Assembly (NCBI RefSeq): GCF_932526225.1
Contig: NC_064034.1
Span: 1,536,001 to 1,600,000 of the forward strand
DNA length: 64,000 bases
Source of the DNA: Nematostella vectensis
Lineage: Eukaryota > Cnidaria > Anthozoa > Actiniaria > Edwardsiidae
Direction: 5' to 3'
Program-made: the position numbers and the translations under genes
In this document: positions 40,901 to 48,299 of the stretch, piece after piece
How positions within the stretch are numbered: the first letter of the stretch is position 1
Layout of the letters: every line of letters begins with the position of its first letter
The notes under the pieces: generated by a model
What the model was told of the DNA's origin: nothing
What the model saw: only the letters and a program-made list of their open reading frames with translations
Databases searched by the model: none

Positions 40901-43900
40901 CAGCAAGCAACATGCAACTTTCAACAAGCAGCAAGCCAAACGCAACTTTTCAGCAAGCAACATTCAACTTTTTGACAAGTAGCAAGCAACATGCAACTTT
41001 CAACAAGCAGCAAGCAACATGCAACTCACATAGAATATATGAAGCAACATTATAACATATACAATCCATTACATAATGATTGATTCATTGATAACCTGTT
41101 TTTTTCTATGGTATTGGCTATTATTCTAAGGAAATTAAGCCTTGTTTGCTTTCAAGCTTGCTACTGTATGTATGCTGTATGTATGCTCTAGATGCTAAAA
41201 CTAGCATAGCATATTGATCATTGGAACTTTGGTAACAAATAGATTTGGCAAGAGTCACTCAACCCCTAACCTGTTGAGCAGGGAAGACTGAGAACACAGA
41301 GTGAATTCTCTGTAACTGCCTCTGGTCATAATTATCTTGGTCAATCTCCTCAGCAGGGGTATGGTTGAGAAGTGTTGGCAGTTGCTCGTCAGCCTGAGAA
41401 GACTGGAGGTCGAATATACTGAAAAGCAATTTGTACTAATGATGAACATGTAGAGTAGTCATGCCAATAGCTATTGCTACAATAGACAGTGGTAGCCTCA
41501 GCAGAAAACCTCACTTCTTGCCTTTGAGTTAGTTTAAAACAATTCTCCCCACAAATACATGACAGTATTAAAAGAGGCAAACAATTTACCTTGATGCCCA
41601 GCTGCCTTTGGGGGCATCCTCTTGTTGTTTGCTCCCACCATCCTGAGATTTCTCCTGGTTTGATTTCTATTACAAAACAAAGAATAAGTAAAAAAAAGTT
41701 GTGTGTGCACCAACATTTCCAGTTCATGCTAATGTTTCTATTTCTTTCCTGTTGTCTTTGCTCTCTTATATAAAAGCATATAAGGCAACTAACCTGATCG
41801 TCTTTAACTTTCTCATCAGACTCATAAATTTGCTTAGGAAGGGTGTTTATGAAACTTCTAGAACGATTGATCCTTCTTCTTGAATCAGGTTTGTCTTCTT
41901 CTGCACTTCTGAACTGATATCTAGTTAAGAACAAAGAACTTATTTGCTGAGATCAAATTTGCCTGCTACAGTGCCAGCAGTCAATACAAATAGCCAGCAT
42001 GTAGTATTCTAAACTCATTTTTGGAGTTATTAAATAGGGAATGACACATTTGCAAGCTGGATTTGTTTAAATGCAACTTAATAATAAATTTGATCTGTAG
42101 TCTGCAGCTGGAATTACCTTTGTATATTACAAATTTAAAATTAATACTTATATGGATTTAATAAATACTATAATTGATAATGCTTACTGCAGAAAATTTA
42201 GAAATCAATGTGCATACGGAATGTATCAAGCCCATACATAGCTACAATCTAAGTTTATCTACAGTGCAACTAAAAAATATATCTAATCCACATGGATTAG
42301 ATTAGATGGGCCCTGGAGAGTGCTGAACTCGATTCACCTAATTTACTGTATACTTGTCTTCTCTTGAACAGCTATTTCAGAAAACATTATCATTGCAAAC
42401 AGCAAATGTTGATTGGCAGTTCTCCTATTTGGAAGTTCTAATGACTGAAAGGTACTGTAACATGGATCAGTTTAGATTTCTTTCAAATGCAGGAGAATAT
42501 GGATCAATCATATGTTTAAGACCATTTAAGGTATGGTTCTGGCATCCATAGAGTTCATTTACAACATTTGCAAGTGACCATAAACATCTTAGGTCTTGGA
42601 ACTGACGTTTGCTGTTTGCACTGACAACGTTTGTAGAATTAGGTTCAAGATACAGTATTTAGTTCAAGATAATTAGATACCTTCTGTTGACTATAGACCA
42701 GTCTGCTTGGTAGGTGTGGACGCAGTCTTTCAAATGAGGGTCACTATCAAGACTACAGAACAGACAAGAAGCATTTTAACATTTGTCTGCAGGATAGGTC
42801 ACTATCAAGACTACAAAACAGATGAGCAGCATTTTAACACTTGCCTGTATGATAAAGAATGGTCCCAAATATTGTATATTATAAAACATTTAATGCACAA
42901 TATTACTTTGCAATTTTTTGCTGAATTGTGAATCTAGTTCTATTTTCATGAGTCATGCCTTACAGAGTTCATACGGCAACTATCCAAATTGTGCAAATGT
43001 AAAAAAATCCAAATGTCTTTTTGTGTGTTAGGCTAAGTTTAAACATCGTATTATCCATGAGCTGTATTCAATGCAAATAAAGTACCAGCAAATGAAGATA
43101 GAACAATTGACTCGATTCATTTACATATATTTGCATTGAATACAGCTCATAGATAATACAACGTATTTAGCTCAATCAGAGATTTTCTAAAGTCCAGGGA
43201 GTGATCATTATTTTTGAGATTCCAAGTTTAATCATTCATCATTCATAATATAATTGCTGATTAGATAAATGCTCACAACTGACCTGATATCTTTAGGTAT
43301 TGTTGGCTGCACGGTGCGGCAGTGGCGGGGGGTGGTTGTGACTTCTATGTCATCGTCAGGAAAATCAAACATGTGTGCATCAGGTTCATTATCATTCAAC
43401 GGCTGATTCTGTAGCACAAACTCCTCAAAGTCCAAAGGATTCACAACCTCTGACAGTGGAACCTACATGTTAAAGAATACCACAAAATTAAATCATTTCA
43501 TCATTCAATGCTACGCTTTATCTAATTGATTGATTAGCATGTCATAAAATCCCCATAAAGCCCGAAGTACGCAGAAACAACACAATAGATTACAACGAAT
43601 ATTCTTTAACACATTGACTCCTGGCTATTTAGCTAAATTGATAAAAAAACAGCCTGAAAAAAGATACCTCCCCGCTCTATTTTGAGTTTTATACAGTCCA
43701 TCAAAGTCACTGCTGCACCTAGTCAGCAGTATCCTAGCTTTCCAACAGTGCTTCGCGGTCCCATCCCTTATCTCTAATCGCTGTGCTAAAGCAAGCACAT
43801 ATTGATGGTTGCTTGCATTTTTCAACAAAGGCAATGAGATATGAGCATATTGGGAGAGTGTTTTAGGACATCCTTAAGTCTATTGGGGCAGGCCTGTAGC

Positions 43901-46224
43901 CTGGGGGTACCACCCCACACAACTGGAAGGTCCGCTTACTTAAAGAAAAATTAAGTTCCACCGCAAGCTAGGGCGAGCTAGCTAAGAAAAAAAAATAGTC
44001 TGCTAAGGGAGTTAACAAACTCCCACTCACTCAAAATCCTAGCTACAGGTCTGTGGGGCATAATTAAAAAGTGGATTCATTGTGATTTTTTCTTGTTTGG
44101 CTTTGCCTGGGTGAGAAAATAATTTTCTAATGAATCACCACAGTTCTCCTAAATGCTTTCTTTTCTGAAACCAAATTAATTTCAAAATTGTTTACGTTGC
44201 TATCCCAGGTCTGTATGACCTGGAATTGATTTGTTTGGCTTTGGGGTGAAAAGAAGGTATCTATTTGAGTCTTGAGCTGCGTTTGCTGCTCTCTCTCCCT
44301 TGTGTGGTATTTTAGCATTTTGTTGAGAGGGGTGATTCTGCTATTATCCTTGTTCGATTTGAGATTTGTCAAAGAACCTGTGCTATTATTTAAGAGTAGA
44401 TGCCAACACCTTGTCTGGATACATATCTTCAAGACCATTTATCTCTCAGACTGATGCCTGAGTTTCTTTCATCCTGTTGCGTTTTTTTTTTTTTTTTTGC
44501 ATTTATGATTTTTTTGGGTTGTGGGTACTTCTCATAGCTGGTACAGGCTTGACAGGGGGTTGAGGGGTCAATGTGTTAAGCCCTTGCATAATAAATAACT
44601 TGCAATCTTTTTACATACTTGGTAAATAAGAGTTTTCATTCAAAGAAATATTGCCCGGCAAACTGCAAATGAACCAGACTTACAAGTAATGTGAAATCTG
44701 TTAATCTGTTCTTGCAGATTCTAATAGCAGGCTTAAAGAGTGTGTTCAACATTTCAGTATAGACTTAGCATATCAGATGTCTTTTGATTTATTTTTTATC
44801 AAAGAAATGGTGACACTTATTCATTAGGATTTATTTTCATTAAAAAAATCCTAATAATATCAGCACAGCTATAAATTGGAATTTCTCAATTATCCTGGTT
44901 ATGTTTTAACCTGACAACTATAGTTGGGGGCTGGGGGGATGTGACATTGTCAATTAATTGATTTCTCTTTGTGCCTTAATCAAAGCACGAATGTTGGATG
45001 AATCCAGCCACAATGCTATAAAATTTCTCTTTGGAATTTACCTTTGCCAAATTGACTTCCTGAAAAACCTAAATTTGTTAATGAAATGACATACATTACT
45101 TACATTGTCATTGCTGAAAACAATTAAAGATCATAGAAGAATTCTTCAAAAATATAATTCTTGTTGGGACTCAGTGTGTGAGGCCAAGATGAGACAATAA
45201 CAACAGTGCTGTTTTGGTCATCACACGCTGTGAGAGGCCTGTAATAACTTTATCCAGTGAAGTCAGGGTCACATGGCTCAGACATTCTCACATACAGGAA
45301 ACAGACACTGTCAACTTGGTGCAGCTGTTATTTTTGCTTTTTTCTCACATGTAAGGAACCAAGATGAAATCTAAAGCAGTCTTATTGCACCACTGCAGTG
45401 TCAAGACAAAATAGAAACACTTGGATTTCATTTTAAGCCTAGAATACTGACAGTTTTGACAATGTAAATAATATATTTTTTAACACATTGGTTTAAATGC
45501 AAACTTAAAAATAAATAAAGAAACACATTTAAAAGAGCTTGTCGAGAGAAGGGGGGATGTGAACGTGCTTGTACCGTCATACGCCTGTGGCTTTAAAACA
45601 CTTTATAAACGTAGTAAACTCGGTATGGCCGGGTGCCAGCACTAAAACCATCAAAGCTGATACGAACTTTTCACTCGAGCTCGACTCTATCAACTAAGAC
45701 ACCGATCTCTCTTCTGGGTTCACTATCATACAATACAGCGCCCATTTACAAGAATATCTCCCGACCCATCGATTCTATCAGTCAATTAAACGTCAGTTTA
45801 TCAATAAGAGTTATTCTTATACTACTGATTAACTTCTGCGTCAGTCACCCTTACTGTACCACCCCGCAGCATATAACCGAAATAATAGAATCCTGGCCGT
45901 CCTTAAATCAACGCATGACAATATAAAAACTAAAATAAGTATAGATCCTAACGACCTCCCTTACCGTCCCTGATGCCAAATGTAGAAAAGATTCATCTAT
46001 GGTAGAGGAACGCTTGCTTGCTTGACTCACGAATACACTCGAGACAACATTACGCCTCACCTCGGCTGCCGGTTTGTTCCTAAAAATAGATGGCAAGTAA
46101 ATTCAGGCAGCGGATGTTGTAGATAGTCTTTAGCATGTGTTAGGAAAATTGCTAGCCGGACGTACTTGTTAAGTTTCTGTGCGAAAGCGCGGGTTGCAGA
46201 CGAACTACTTCCCGTGGCCGCCAT
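13968..46224 (-). CDS. DOCK6/7/8-type guanine nucleotide exchange factor, 45 exons
   Basis: Transcript-order exons: 46224-46166, 46079-45965, 43462-43284, 41920-41794, 41654-41590, 41418-41271, 40741-40656, 39710-39644, 39363-39145, 38840-38661, 38357-38145, 37705-37612, 37532-37462, 37341-37250, 37129-37012, 36827-36757, 36543-36396, 35837-35736, 35454-35368, 35125-34906, 34232-34056, 33539-33286, 33016-32921, 32752-32501, 31686-31397, 31039-30769, 30152-30028, 29515-29310, 27976-27889, 27753-27654, 27336-27202, 26938-26786, 26712-26650, 26377-26282, 23545-23477, 23298-23255, 23180-23117, 22809-22636, 22125-21907, 16609-16475, 16275-16095, 15789-15644, 15420-15277, 14518-14388, 14190-13968. 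Total 6297 bp, 2098 residues (human DOCK7 about 2140), phase kept throughout. RAFAQKLNK and FPDDDIEV near the N terminus, then DHR-1 and DHR-2, mark clade C (DOCK6/7/8); I cannot tell which paralogue. It would load GTP on Rac/Cdc42-type GTPases. The last exon has a possible internal GTATGT donor, so the C terminus is less certain. Confidence 0.93.
14187..14335. repeat. Three tandem copies of the exon 45 acceptor
   Basis: The plus-strand motif CACCGCACCTACATC (TGTAG|GTGCGGTG on the gene strand) occurs at about 14184, 14241 and 14284, each followed by CACGATACACA and AAGTCA. The first copy is the true 3' splice site of DOCK exon 45; the other two lie upstream in the intron and the third has ATACC for ACATC. 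Units are about 43-57 bp. Confidence 0.75.
14559..15130. mobile_element. 560-bp nonautonomous DNA transposon with 21-bp inverted repeats
   Basis: The element spans 14565-15124 in the intron between DOCK exons 43 and 44. Its ends are perfect 21-bp inverted repeats starting CAGGGCTTCTGGAATTACGC. They are flanked by an identical 6-bp direct repeat TCTAGG at 14559-14564 and 15125-15130. The interior repeats the word AATTACGCGGGA several times in both orientations. The CAGGG ends suggest a hAT-like family, although 8 bp is the usual hAT duplication; 6-bp families also exist. It has no transposase gene; the 106-codon frame at 14813-15133 is not recognisable. Confidence 0.85.
16734..16925. repeat. 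TTTTTACATT-rich low-complexity tract at the LINE 3' end
   Basis: The plus strand repeats TTTTTTACATT-like words about ten times (AATGTAAAAAA on the LINE strand). It adjoins the LINE 3' untranslated region and A run, so it is best read as expanded tail sequence of that element. No gene is seen. Confidence 0.6.
16740..21340 (-). mobile_element. L1/Tx1-like LINE, near full length but decayed
   Basis: Read leftward, the parts come in LINE order. An ORF1-like coiled-coil segment spans about 21336-20550, with [16 protein letters not shown] as in L1 ORF1 proteins. An apurinic endonuclease starts near 20307 ([26 protein letters not shown]). A linker ([10 protein letters not shown]) follows near 19570. 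The reverse transcriptase spans about 19117-18139, with [20 protein letters not shown] and the catalytic YADD. A C-terminal zinc knuckle ([17 protein letters not shown]) lies near 17340. Several frameshifts and stops break the frames, so it is inactive. The 3' end has AATAAATATGTATT followed by an A run near 16750. It lies in the same orientation as DOCK, inside the intron between exons 39 and 40. I could not define target duplications. Confidence 0.85.
21480..21907. repeat. Tandem copies of the exon 39 end and donor
   Basis: A unit containing CTTACCGTCTGGATGATCTT and GAACGCCTCGCTGATCAA recurs at about 21722, 21819 and 21902, with more degenerate copies near 21502 and 21580-21650. On the gene strand this is the last codons of DOCK exon 39 ([10 protein letters not shown]) followed by GTAAGAG. 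The copy ending at 21907 belongs to the intact exon; the others are downstream decoys without the rest of the exon. Units are separated by poly(C) runs of 7-18 bp (21694-21710, 21787-21805) and ACTTAAGGAGTCC. Confidence 0.85.
22573..22622. repeat. GTT/AAC trinucleotide microsatellite
   Basis: About 16 repeats of TTG with two interruptions sit in the intron just downstream of the DOCK exon 38 donor at 22635. Confidence 0.9.
23860..26275. repeat. 57-bp minisatellite filling DOCK intron 34, about 41 copies
   Basis: The unit is 57 bp and contains GGTAAGGTTCTTTTGAATAC, TAGTGCTCCATTTGGGTCAT and TGTTGTAGCTATGCCA. Copies vary by scattered substitutions but keep length very strictly, and the array abuts the exon 34 donor (26281). 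Because 57 is divisible by three, one minus-strand frame (25997-23958) stays open for about 36 units with period [20 protein letters not shown] regard this frame as non-coding by default: it lies inside an intron, and reading on from exon 34 meets a stop in the first unit (CACTAG frame). Confidence 0.95.
27031..27238. repeat. Four 52-bp copies of the exon 31 end and donor
   Basis: TAGGTTTGTCTTTACCTTGT recurs at 27031, 27083, 27135 and 27187, exactly 52 bp apart. On the gene strand each copy holds the end of DOCK exon 31 ([12 protein letters not shown]) followed by GTAAAGACA. The copy at 27187 carries the true donor (exon end 27202); the three downstream are decoys. Confidence 0.92.
28285..29335. 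repeat. 43-bp array of about 24 copies of the exon 28 end and donor
   Basis: The unit contains GGTCACAAGTCTTACGTACC and TTGGCTAAATGCCCTAGAGT. On the gene strand it reads as the last about 20 nt of DOCK exon 28 (CACTCTAGGGCATTTGGCCAAG) and then GTACGTAAGACTTGTG, a strong donor. Only the copy at 29310 follows a complete exon. About 23 further copies extend to 28285, most with an intact GTACGTAAG. Sub-variants (GGAATGCC, CCAGTCAC, TAGGGTGCC) are clustered, showing stepwise local expansion. Confidence 0.93.
29930..30045. repeat. Degenerate duplication of the exon 27 end
   Basis: Plus-strand 29938-29987 resembles 29990-30045: both have CACCC-TCCC-CCCCGGATAA followed by GGAGGA-T-CTGGTCG. The right copy is the true end of DOCK exon 27 with its donor at 30027. 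In the left copy the donor dinucleotide is replaced by an A run, so it is a dead duplicate. Confidence 0.65.
31674..32100. repeat. 53-bp array of eight copies of the exon 25 acceptor
   Basis: The word ACATCTGG recurs at 31684, 31737, 31790, 31843, 31896, 31949, 32002 and 32055, exactly 53 bp apart. On the gene strand each copy reads TTTCTCCCCAG|ATGTTGTACCAGGGAA, a good 3' splice site plus the first 16 nt of DOCK exon 25. Only the copy at 31686 leads into the full exon. Two copies have TCTCACCAG instead. The seven others lie upstream in the intron. Confidence 0.93.
32290..32435. repeat. Short tandem repeat in DOCK intron 24
   Basis: GATAAGATTGGACT(G/T)CAGATA recurs about four times, with TACTTATGACGT(C/T)A between the later copies. 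The copies are imperfect, about 35-55 bp apart. No coding or splice feature is visible in it. Confidence 0.7.
34573..34965. repeat. Five 82-bp copies of the exon 20 end and donor
   Basis: CTTACCTACAGT recurs at 34573, 34655, 34737, 34819 and 34901, exactly 82 bp apart. On the gene strand each unit encodes the end of DOCK exon 20 ([19 protein letters not shown]) followed by GTAAGATATGCC. The 34901 copy belongs to the intact exon (end 34906). The four downstream units keep the open frame of the segment and the donor, but lack an acceptor in front. Confidence 0.93.
35736..37129 (-). other. DOCK exons 15-18 encoding the DHR-1 (C2) domain
   Basis: Exons 37129-37012, 36827-36757, 36543-36396 and 35837-35736 encode about residues 572-718. 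Characteristic segments are [51 protein letters not shown] and [15 protein letters not shown]. In DOCK proteins this C2-like domain binds phosphoinositides and directs membrane recruitment. Immediately upstream, exons 39363-37462 encode the conserved [20 protein letters not shown] and [15 protein letters not shown] blocks. Confidence 0.88.
36245..36430. repeat. Duplicated end of exon 17 with its donor
   Basis: 36255-36310 (TGTCGTGTCTTGACCCCTTA...) and 36370-36428 (TGTCGGGTCTTGTCCCCTTA...) are about 115 bp apart and about 80 percent alike. The right copy holds the true end of DOCK exon 17 and its GTAAGG donor; the left repeats CTTACCGTAT and the coding tail in diverged form, keeping the donor. 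Confidence 0.8.
38834..39085. repeat. About six copies of the exon 10 acceptor
   Basis: CACGGTGCTAAACAAGACAA, or close variants, occurs near 38834, 38877, 38930, 38981, 39014 and 39070, with TCTTAGTCAGACATACA and GATCCATCATGATCA between. On the gene strand this is TTGTCTTGTTTAG|CACCGTG, the 3' splice site and first bases of DOCK exon 10. The 38840 copy is the real junction; the others are upstream in the intron, and some have lost the AG. Confidence 0.85.
39718..39812. repeat. Two direct copies of a 35-bp sequence
   Basis: GTGAATAACAGTACTGTACA followed by TCCCATGCCTA occurs at about 39728 and 39779. It is in the DOCK intron upstream of exon 8 and has no visible function. Confidence 0.7.
39820..40195. 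mobile_element. Inverted-repeat element (MITE-like) in DOCK intron 7
   Basis: The left arm (about 39820-39912) and right arm (about 40104-40195) are inverted copies of about 92 bp with roughly 85 percent identity. Both contain ATTCAATACGAAAATT, CCTTTAATACATC and TACGTAAC. A third, partial copy of the arm starts near 40018 (CTGCCGACACAAATTCAACA). The long arms and short interior suggest a small nonautonomous DNA transposon with an internal rearrangement. No clean target duplication could be assigned. Confidence 0.65.
40325..40435. repeat. Short GTGGACGAGTTG direct repeats
   Basis: GTGGACGAGTTGACTCTA and variants occur about four times between 40336 and 40430 in the intron upstream of exon 7. 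The copies are about 20-25 bp apart and imperfect. Confidence 0.7.
40785..41035. repeat. AAGCAACATGCAACTTTTCA minisatellite
   Basis: Variants of a 25-30 bp unit (ACAAGCAGCAAGCAACATGC, AACTTTTCA) repeat about nine times in the intron immediately upstream of DOCK exon 7. Unit lengths vary. The plus frame through it is rich in Gln, Ala and Ser only because of the repeat. Confidence 0.85.
42705..42845. repeat. Two-copy tandem duplication in DOCK intron 3
   Basis: GGTCACTATCAAGACTACA(G/A) with AACAGA, AGCATTTTAACA and TTGTCTG/TTGCCTG occurs twice, about 67 bp apart. No gene is visible. Confidence 0.75.
43031..43173. mobile_element. 143-bp inverted-repeat MITE-like element
   Basis: Arms at about 43031-43083 and 43125-43173 are inverted repeats that share ATGAGCTGTATTCAATGCAA and ATTATC, with a roughly 45-bp interior. 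The structure would fold into one long hairpin. It sits in DOCK intron 3 about 110 bp downstream of the exon 3 donor. Target duplications could not be defined. Confidence 0.65.
43850..45964. other. DOCK intron 2, no gene seen
   Basis: This is the largest part of the intron between exons 2 and 3. It is AT-rich, with short A and T runs (for example a T run near 44484-44499). I see no exon, transposon termini or array. An exon matching the SYTEDW block of vertebrate DOCK7 was looked for between 41,934 and 43,283 and not found. Confidence 0.4.
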
Positions 46225-46555
46225 CTTGGATGGGGGCTTGTTGCTCTGCACCAGGACTACGCGGACGGGGGAACTTCCTTCTCTTTAGCCACGAACAGCA
46301 TGCTGGGTAAAATTTTATTATGTAGGCAAAGACAGATGCTTTGCCAAGAACGCCTAATTTTCAGTTGAGGTTGCTGGGCCGTTCTTATTTTTGGTTTATT
46401 TTAAGGCTCTTGGGGACGTCCTTAAATTTCAGTGTATAAAAATACGCAGTGGCTAAATTCCACTCTGACCAAATGTATTCTGATTTCCTTTTTGAATAGC
46501 AAAATATGGCTATTTAGAAATAAAATACACAAGAAAAGCGTACAATGATTCTTTC

Positions 46556-46589
46556 TTTGGACACCCATACCCGTGCATGGGTGTCCAAA
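46556..46589. other. Perfect 13-bp hairpin upstream of the DOCK start
   Basis: TTTGGACACCCAT and ATGGGTGTCCAAA flank an 8-nt loop. It lies about 330 bp upstream of the DOCK ATG (46224). It could be a regulatory or recombination hairpin; no function is evident. Confidence 0.6.
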
Positions 46590-46969
46590 TTTTCGACTAT
46601 GAAATAACACTCACTCAAAAGAAATAATCTATGTTATGTAGAAAGAGAGCTGAGGACACTTAATTGGAAATATATATCTAAAAAATGAATATAAAAATAT
46701 ATATCTATTAAAAAAGAATATGGCCGATACTAAAGAAGGGCCAATACTAGAGACGGCTGGAAGAGCTTTTAAGCTCGCCTAAGAGCATAAGAAAGCTAAG
46801 TGAGTCATTATAAGAATATCCTACAATGTAGTCCTGTAGTAGAAGGGGGTTGAGGGGAAAATAACTCTACAGTTCTTTCTACTTGTTTGCCTATCAATTA
46901 TATTTTCAGGAGGTGATTGTCAATCAGAATTGTCATTCTTTTCCTCGTTCTTTGCAGCTCTTTTTCAGA

Positions 46970-47662
46970 CTAATCTGTCTCCCCCTCCGCTAGTTTATGA
47001 CTTATTATACTTAGCCTACTTGTAGACTTTGATAGTTTTTCCGGCACAAAAAAAACGAAAACACGAAGTTCGCATACCATGGACGCCATCTTGGATAACG
47101 CGATCCACAGGGGGAGGGGGGGGGGGGGGGGGGGGGGAAATGCGCGGCGTAGGTGGAGGGGGAGAGAAATTCGCGAAATTAAAATGACGCGAAAATTAAG
47201 TGTAATAAGGTAGATATCATCTCGTATCGACATTGTTCCATCGTCCTTCGTCAGAACTCCTCCTCCGAGAACCGGGGTTATACACAAACACATCTTCAGC
47301 ATATTCGGCCCAAACACCATTGTCTTTTCGTCTAATTCATTGGCCTTGAGACGAAACAGTGTCGCAATCTGCGGCACGAGATGCAAGCAGTACACAAACC
47401 AGGCGAGGTATGCAAATGCCAGCTCATCGTTGAAGAAATTTGTGCTTCTTTCTCGGCGTATCTTTTTCAAGTTTCTGTAGGATATTATCATCGCCACAAT
47501 CCACGTTACTAAAACAATAACATCCGTAACAAGCCATGCGAACCAAGATGTTCCCTCTCCGTTGGTCAAGTAGAAATCAAGGACTCCTCCTTGGAATATA
47601 AGGAACAGAATCGCCAGGATTCGCGCGAAATTACGCCGGTAATTTCCTGTTTTTCGACCCAT
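46970..47662 (-). CDS. Predicted multi-pass membrane protein, possibly TMEM121-like
   Basis: A 230-codon frame starts with ATG at 47662. The first about 150 residues look like a real membrane protein. Hydrophobic segments lie at about 12-31 (ILAILFLIFQGGVL), 40-62 (WFAWLVTDVIVLVTWIVAMI), 79-103 (AFAYLAWFVYCLHLVPQIAT) and 120-136. The second to third region resembles TMEM121 family proteins (YAMILWFLYIF-type segment), but this is a weak recollection. The last about 70 residues contain a proline run read from a poly(G) tract at 47109-47138 and look non-coding. The true gene therefore probably continues in another exon that I cannot place, or is truncated. It is on the same strand as DOCK and lies upstream of it. 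Confidence 0.5.
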   Translation of the reverse strand: MGRKTGNYRRNFARILAILFLIFQGGVLDFYLTNGEGTSWFAWLVTDVIVLVTWIVAMIISYRNLKKIRRERSTNFFNDELAFAYLAWFVYCLHLVPQIATLFRLKANELDEKTMVFGPNMLKMCLCITPVLGGGVLTKDDGTMSIRDDIYLITLNFRVILISRISLPLHLRRAFPPPPPPPLPLWIALSKMASMVCELRVFVFFVPEKLSKSTSRLSIISHKLAEGETD

Positions 47663-47934
47663 TTTTGACAGAGCTCAGACTTCTTGTGTGCTAAAAGATG
47701 ACAGCAAGGATATAAACACGTGATTGATAAGCATTGTTAAGCGACAGTAATTACCAATGAAAGAACGATTCTTCATTTGAAAATGTAATGAAAAGAATCA
47801 GCAGGATTATGCAAATGCTACCTGTTTACCGCACAGCGTTTACAATACACCACGAGAGTTTTGGATGGATTATCGTTTTTGTGTTTTTTTTTTTTTTAGG
47901 AAAAACTAACCAACTACTTTGAATATGGTATGTA

Positions 47935-48290
47935 GGTAGCAATTTATACTTACTTACTTATTTATACTTTTTATACTATTTAAACTAAATCTTCTTCTTC
48001 TTGAAAGGTGCATGACTTGTGCAGTGCAGGTTTTAAATTAAAATGATTAACAGTGTGCAGGTGATGATAAAAACAAAGTTTGGTTTGGTCAGCGGTTGCT
48101 GGCTAGATGGCCACCACCACAGAATCTGGCAGCTTGTTCCAGTCCCGGGTCGTCCATGGGACCACGTACGACATTAGTTGGTTGAGTGGGGTACTTCTAT
48201 ACCCATGCATGTGTCTGTTGTTGGTTGTAGATAAATTGTTTCTTCATCTTGTAGAGCATTTTAAAATTGAAATGAAATAAATATGAAATT
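47935..48290 (-). mobile_element. CR1/jockey-like LINE 3' remnant
   Basis: On the minus strand near 48190-48100 the frame reads LMSYVVPWTTRDWNKLPDSV and ends at a stop. This resembles the conserved C-terminal block of CR1/jockey reverse transcriptase proteins (PRTIRDWNxLP). About 150 bp further is a short-repeat tail (TATAAATAAGTAAGTAAGTA), the kind of 3' end these elements have. Upstream coding sequence is missing, so it is a 5'-truncated copy. Confidence 0.55.
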
Positions 48291-48299
48291 TATTATTTA

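Noticed and set aside
42354-42551. Plus-strand 65-codon frame in DOCK intron 3
   Set aside because: Composition looks protein-like, but there are no splice partners, homology or repeats to support it.
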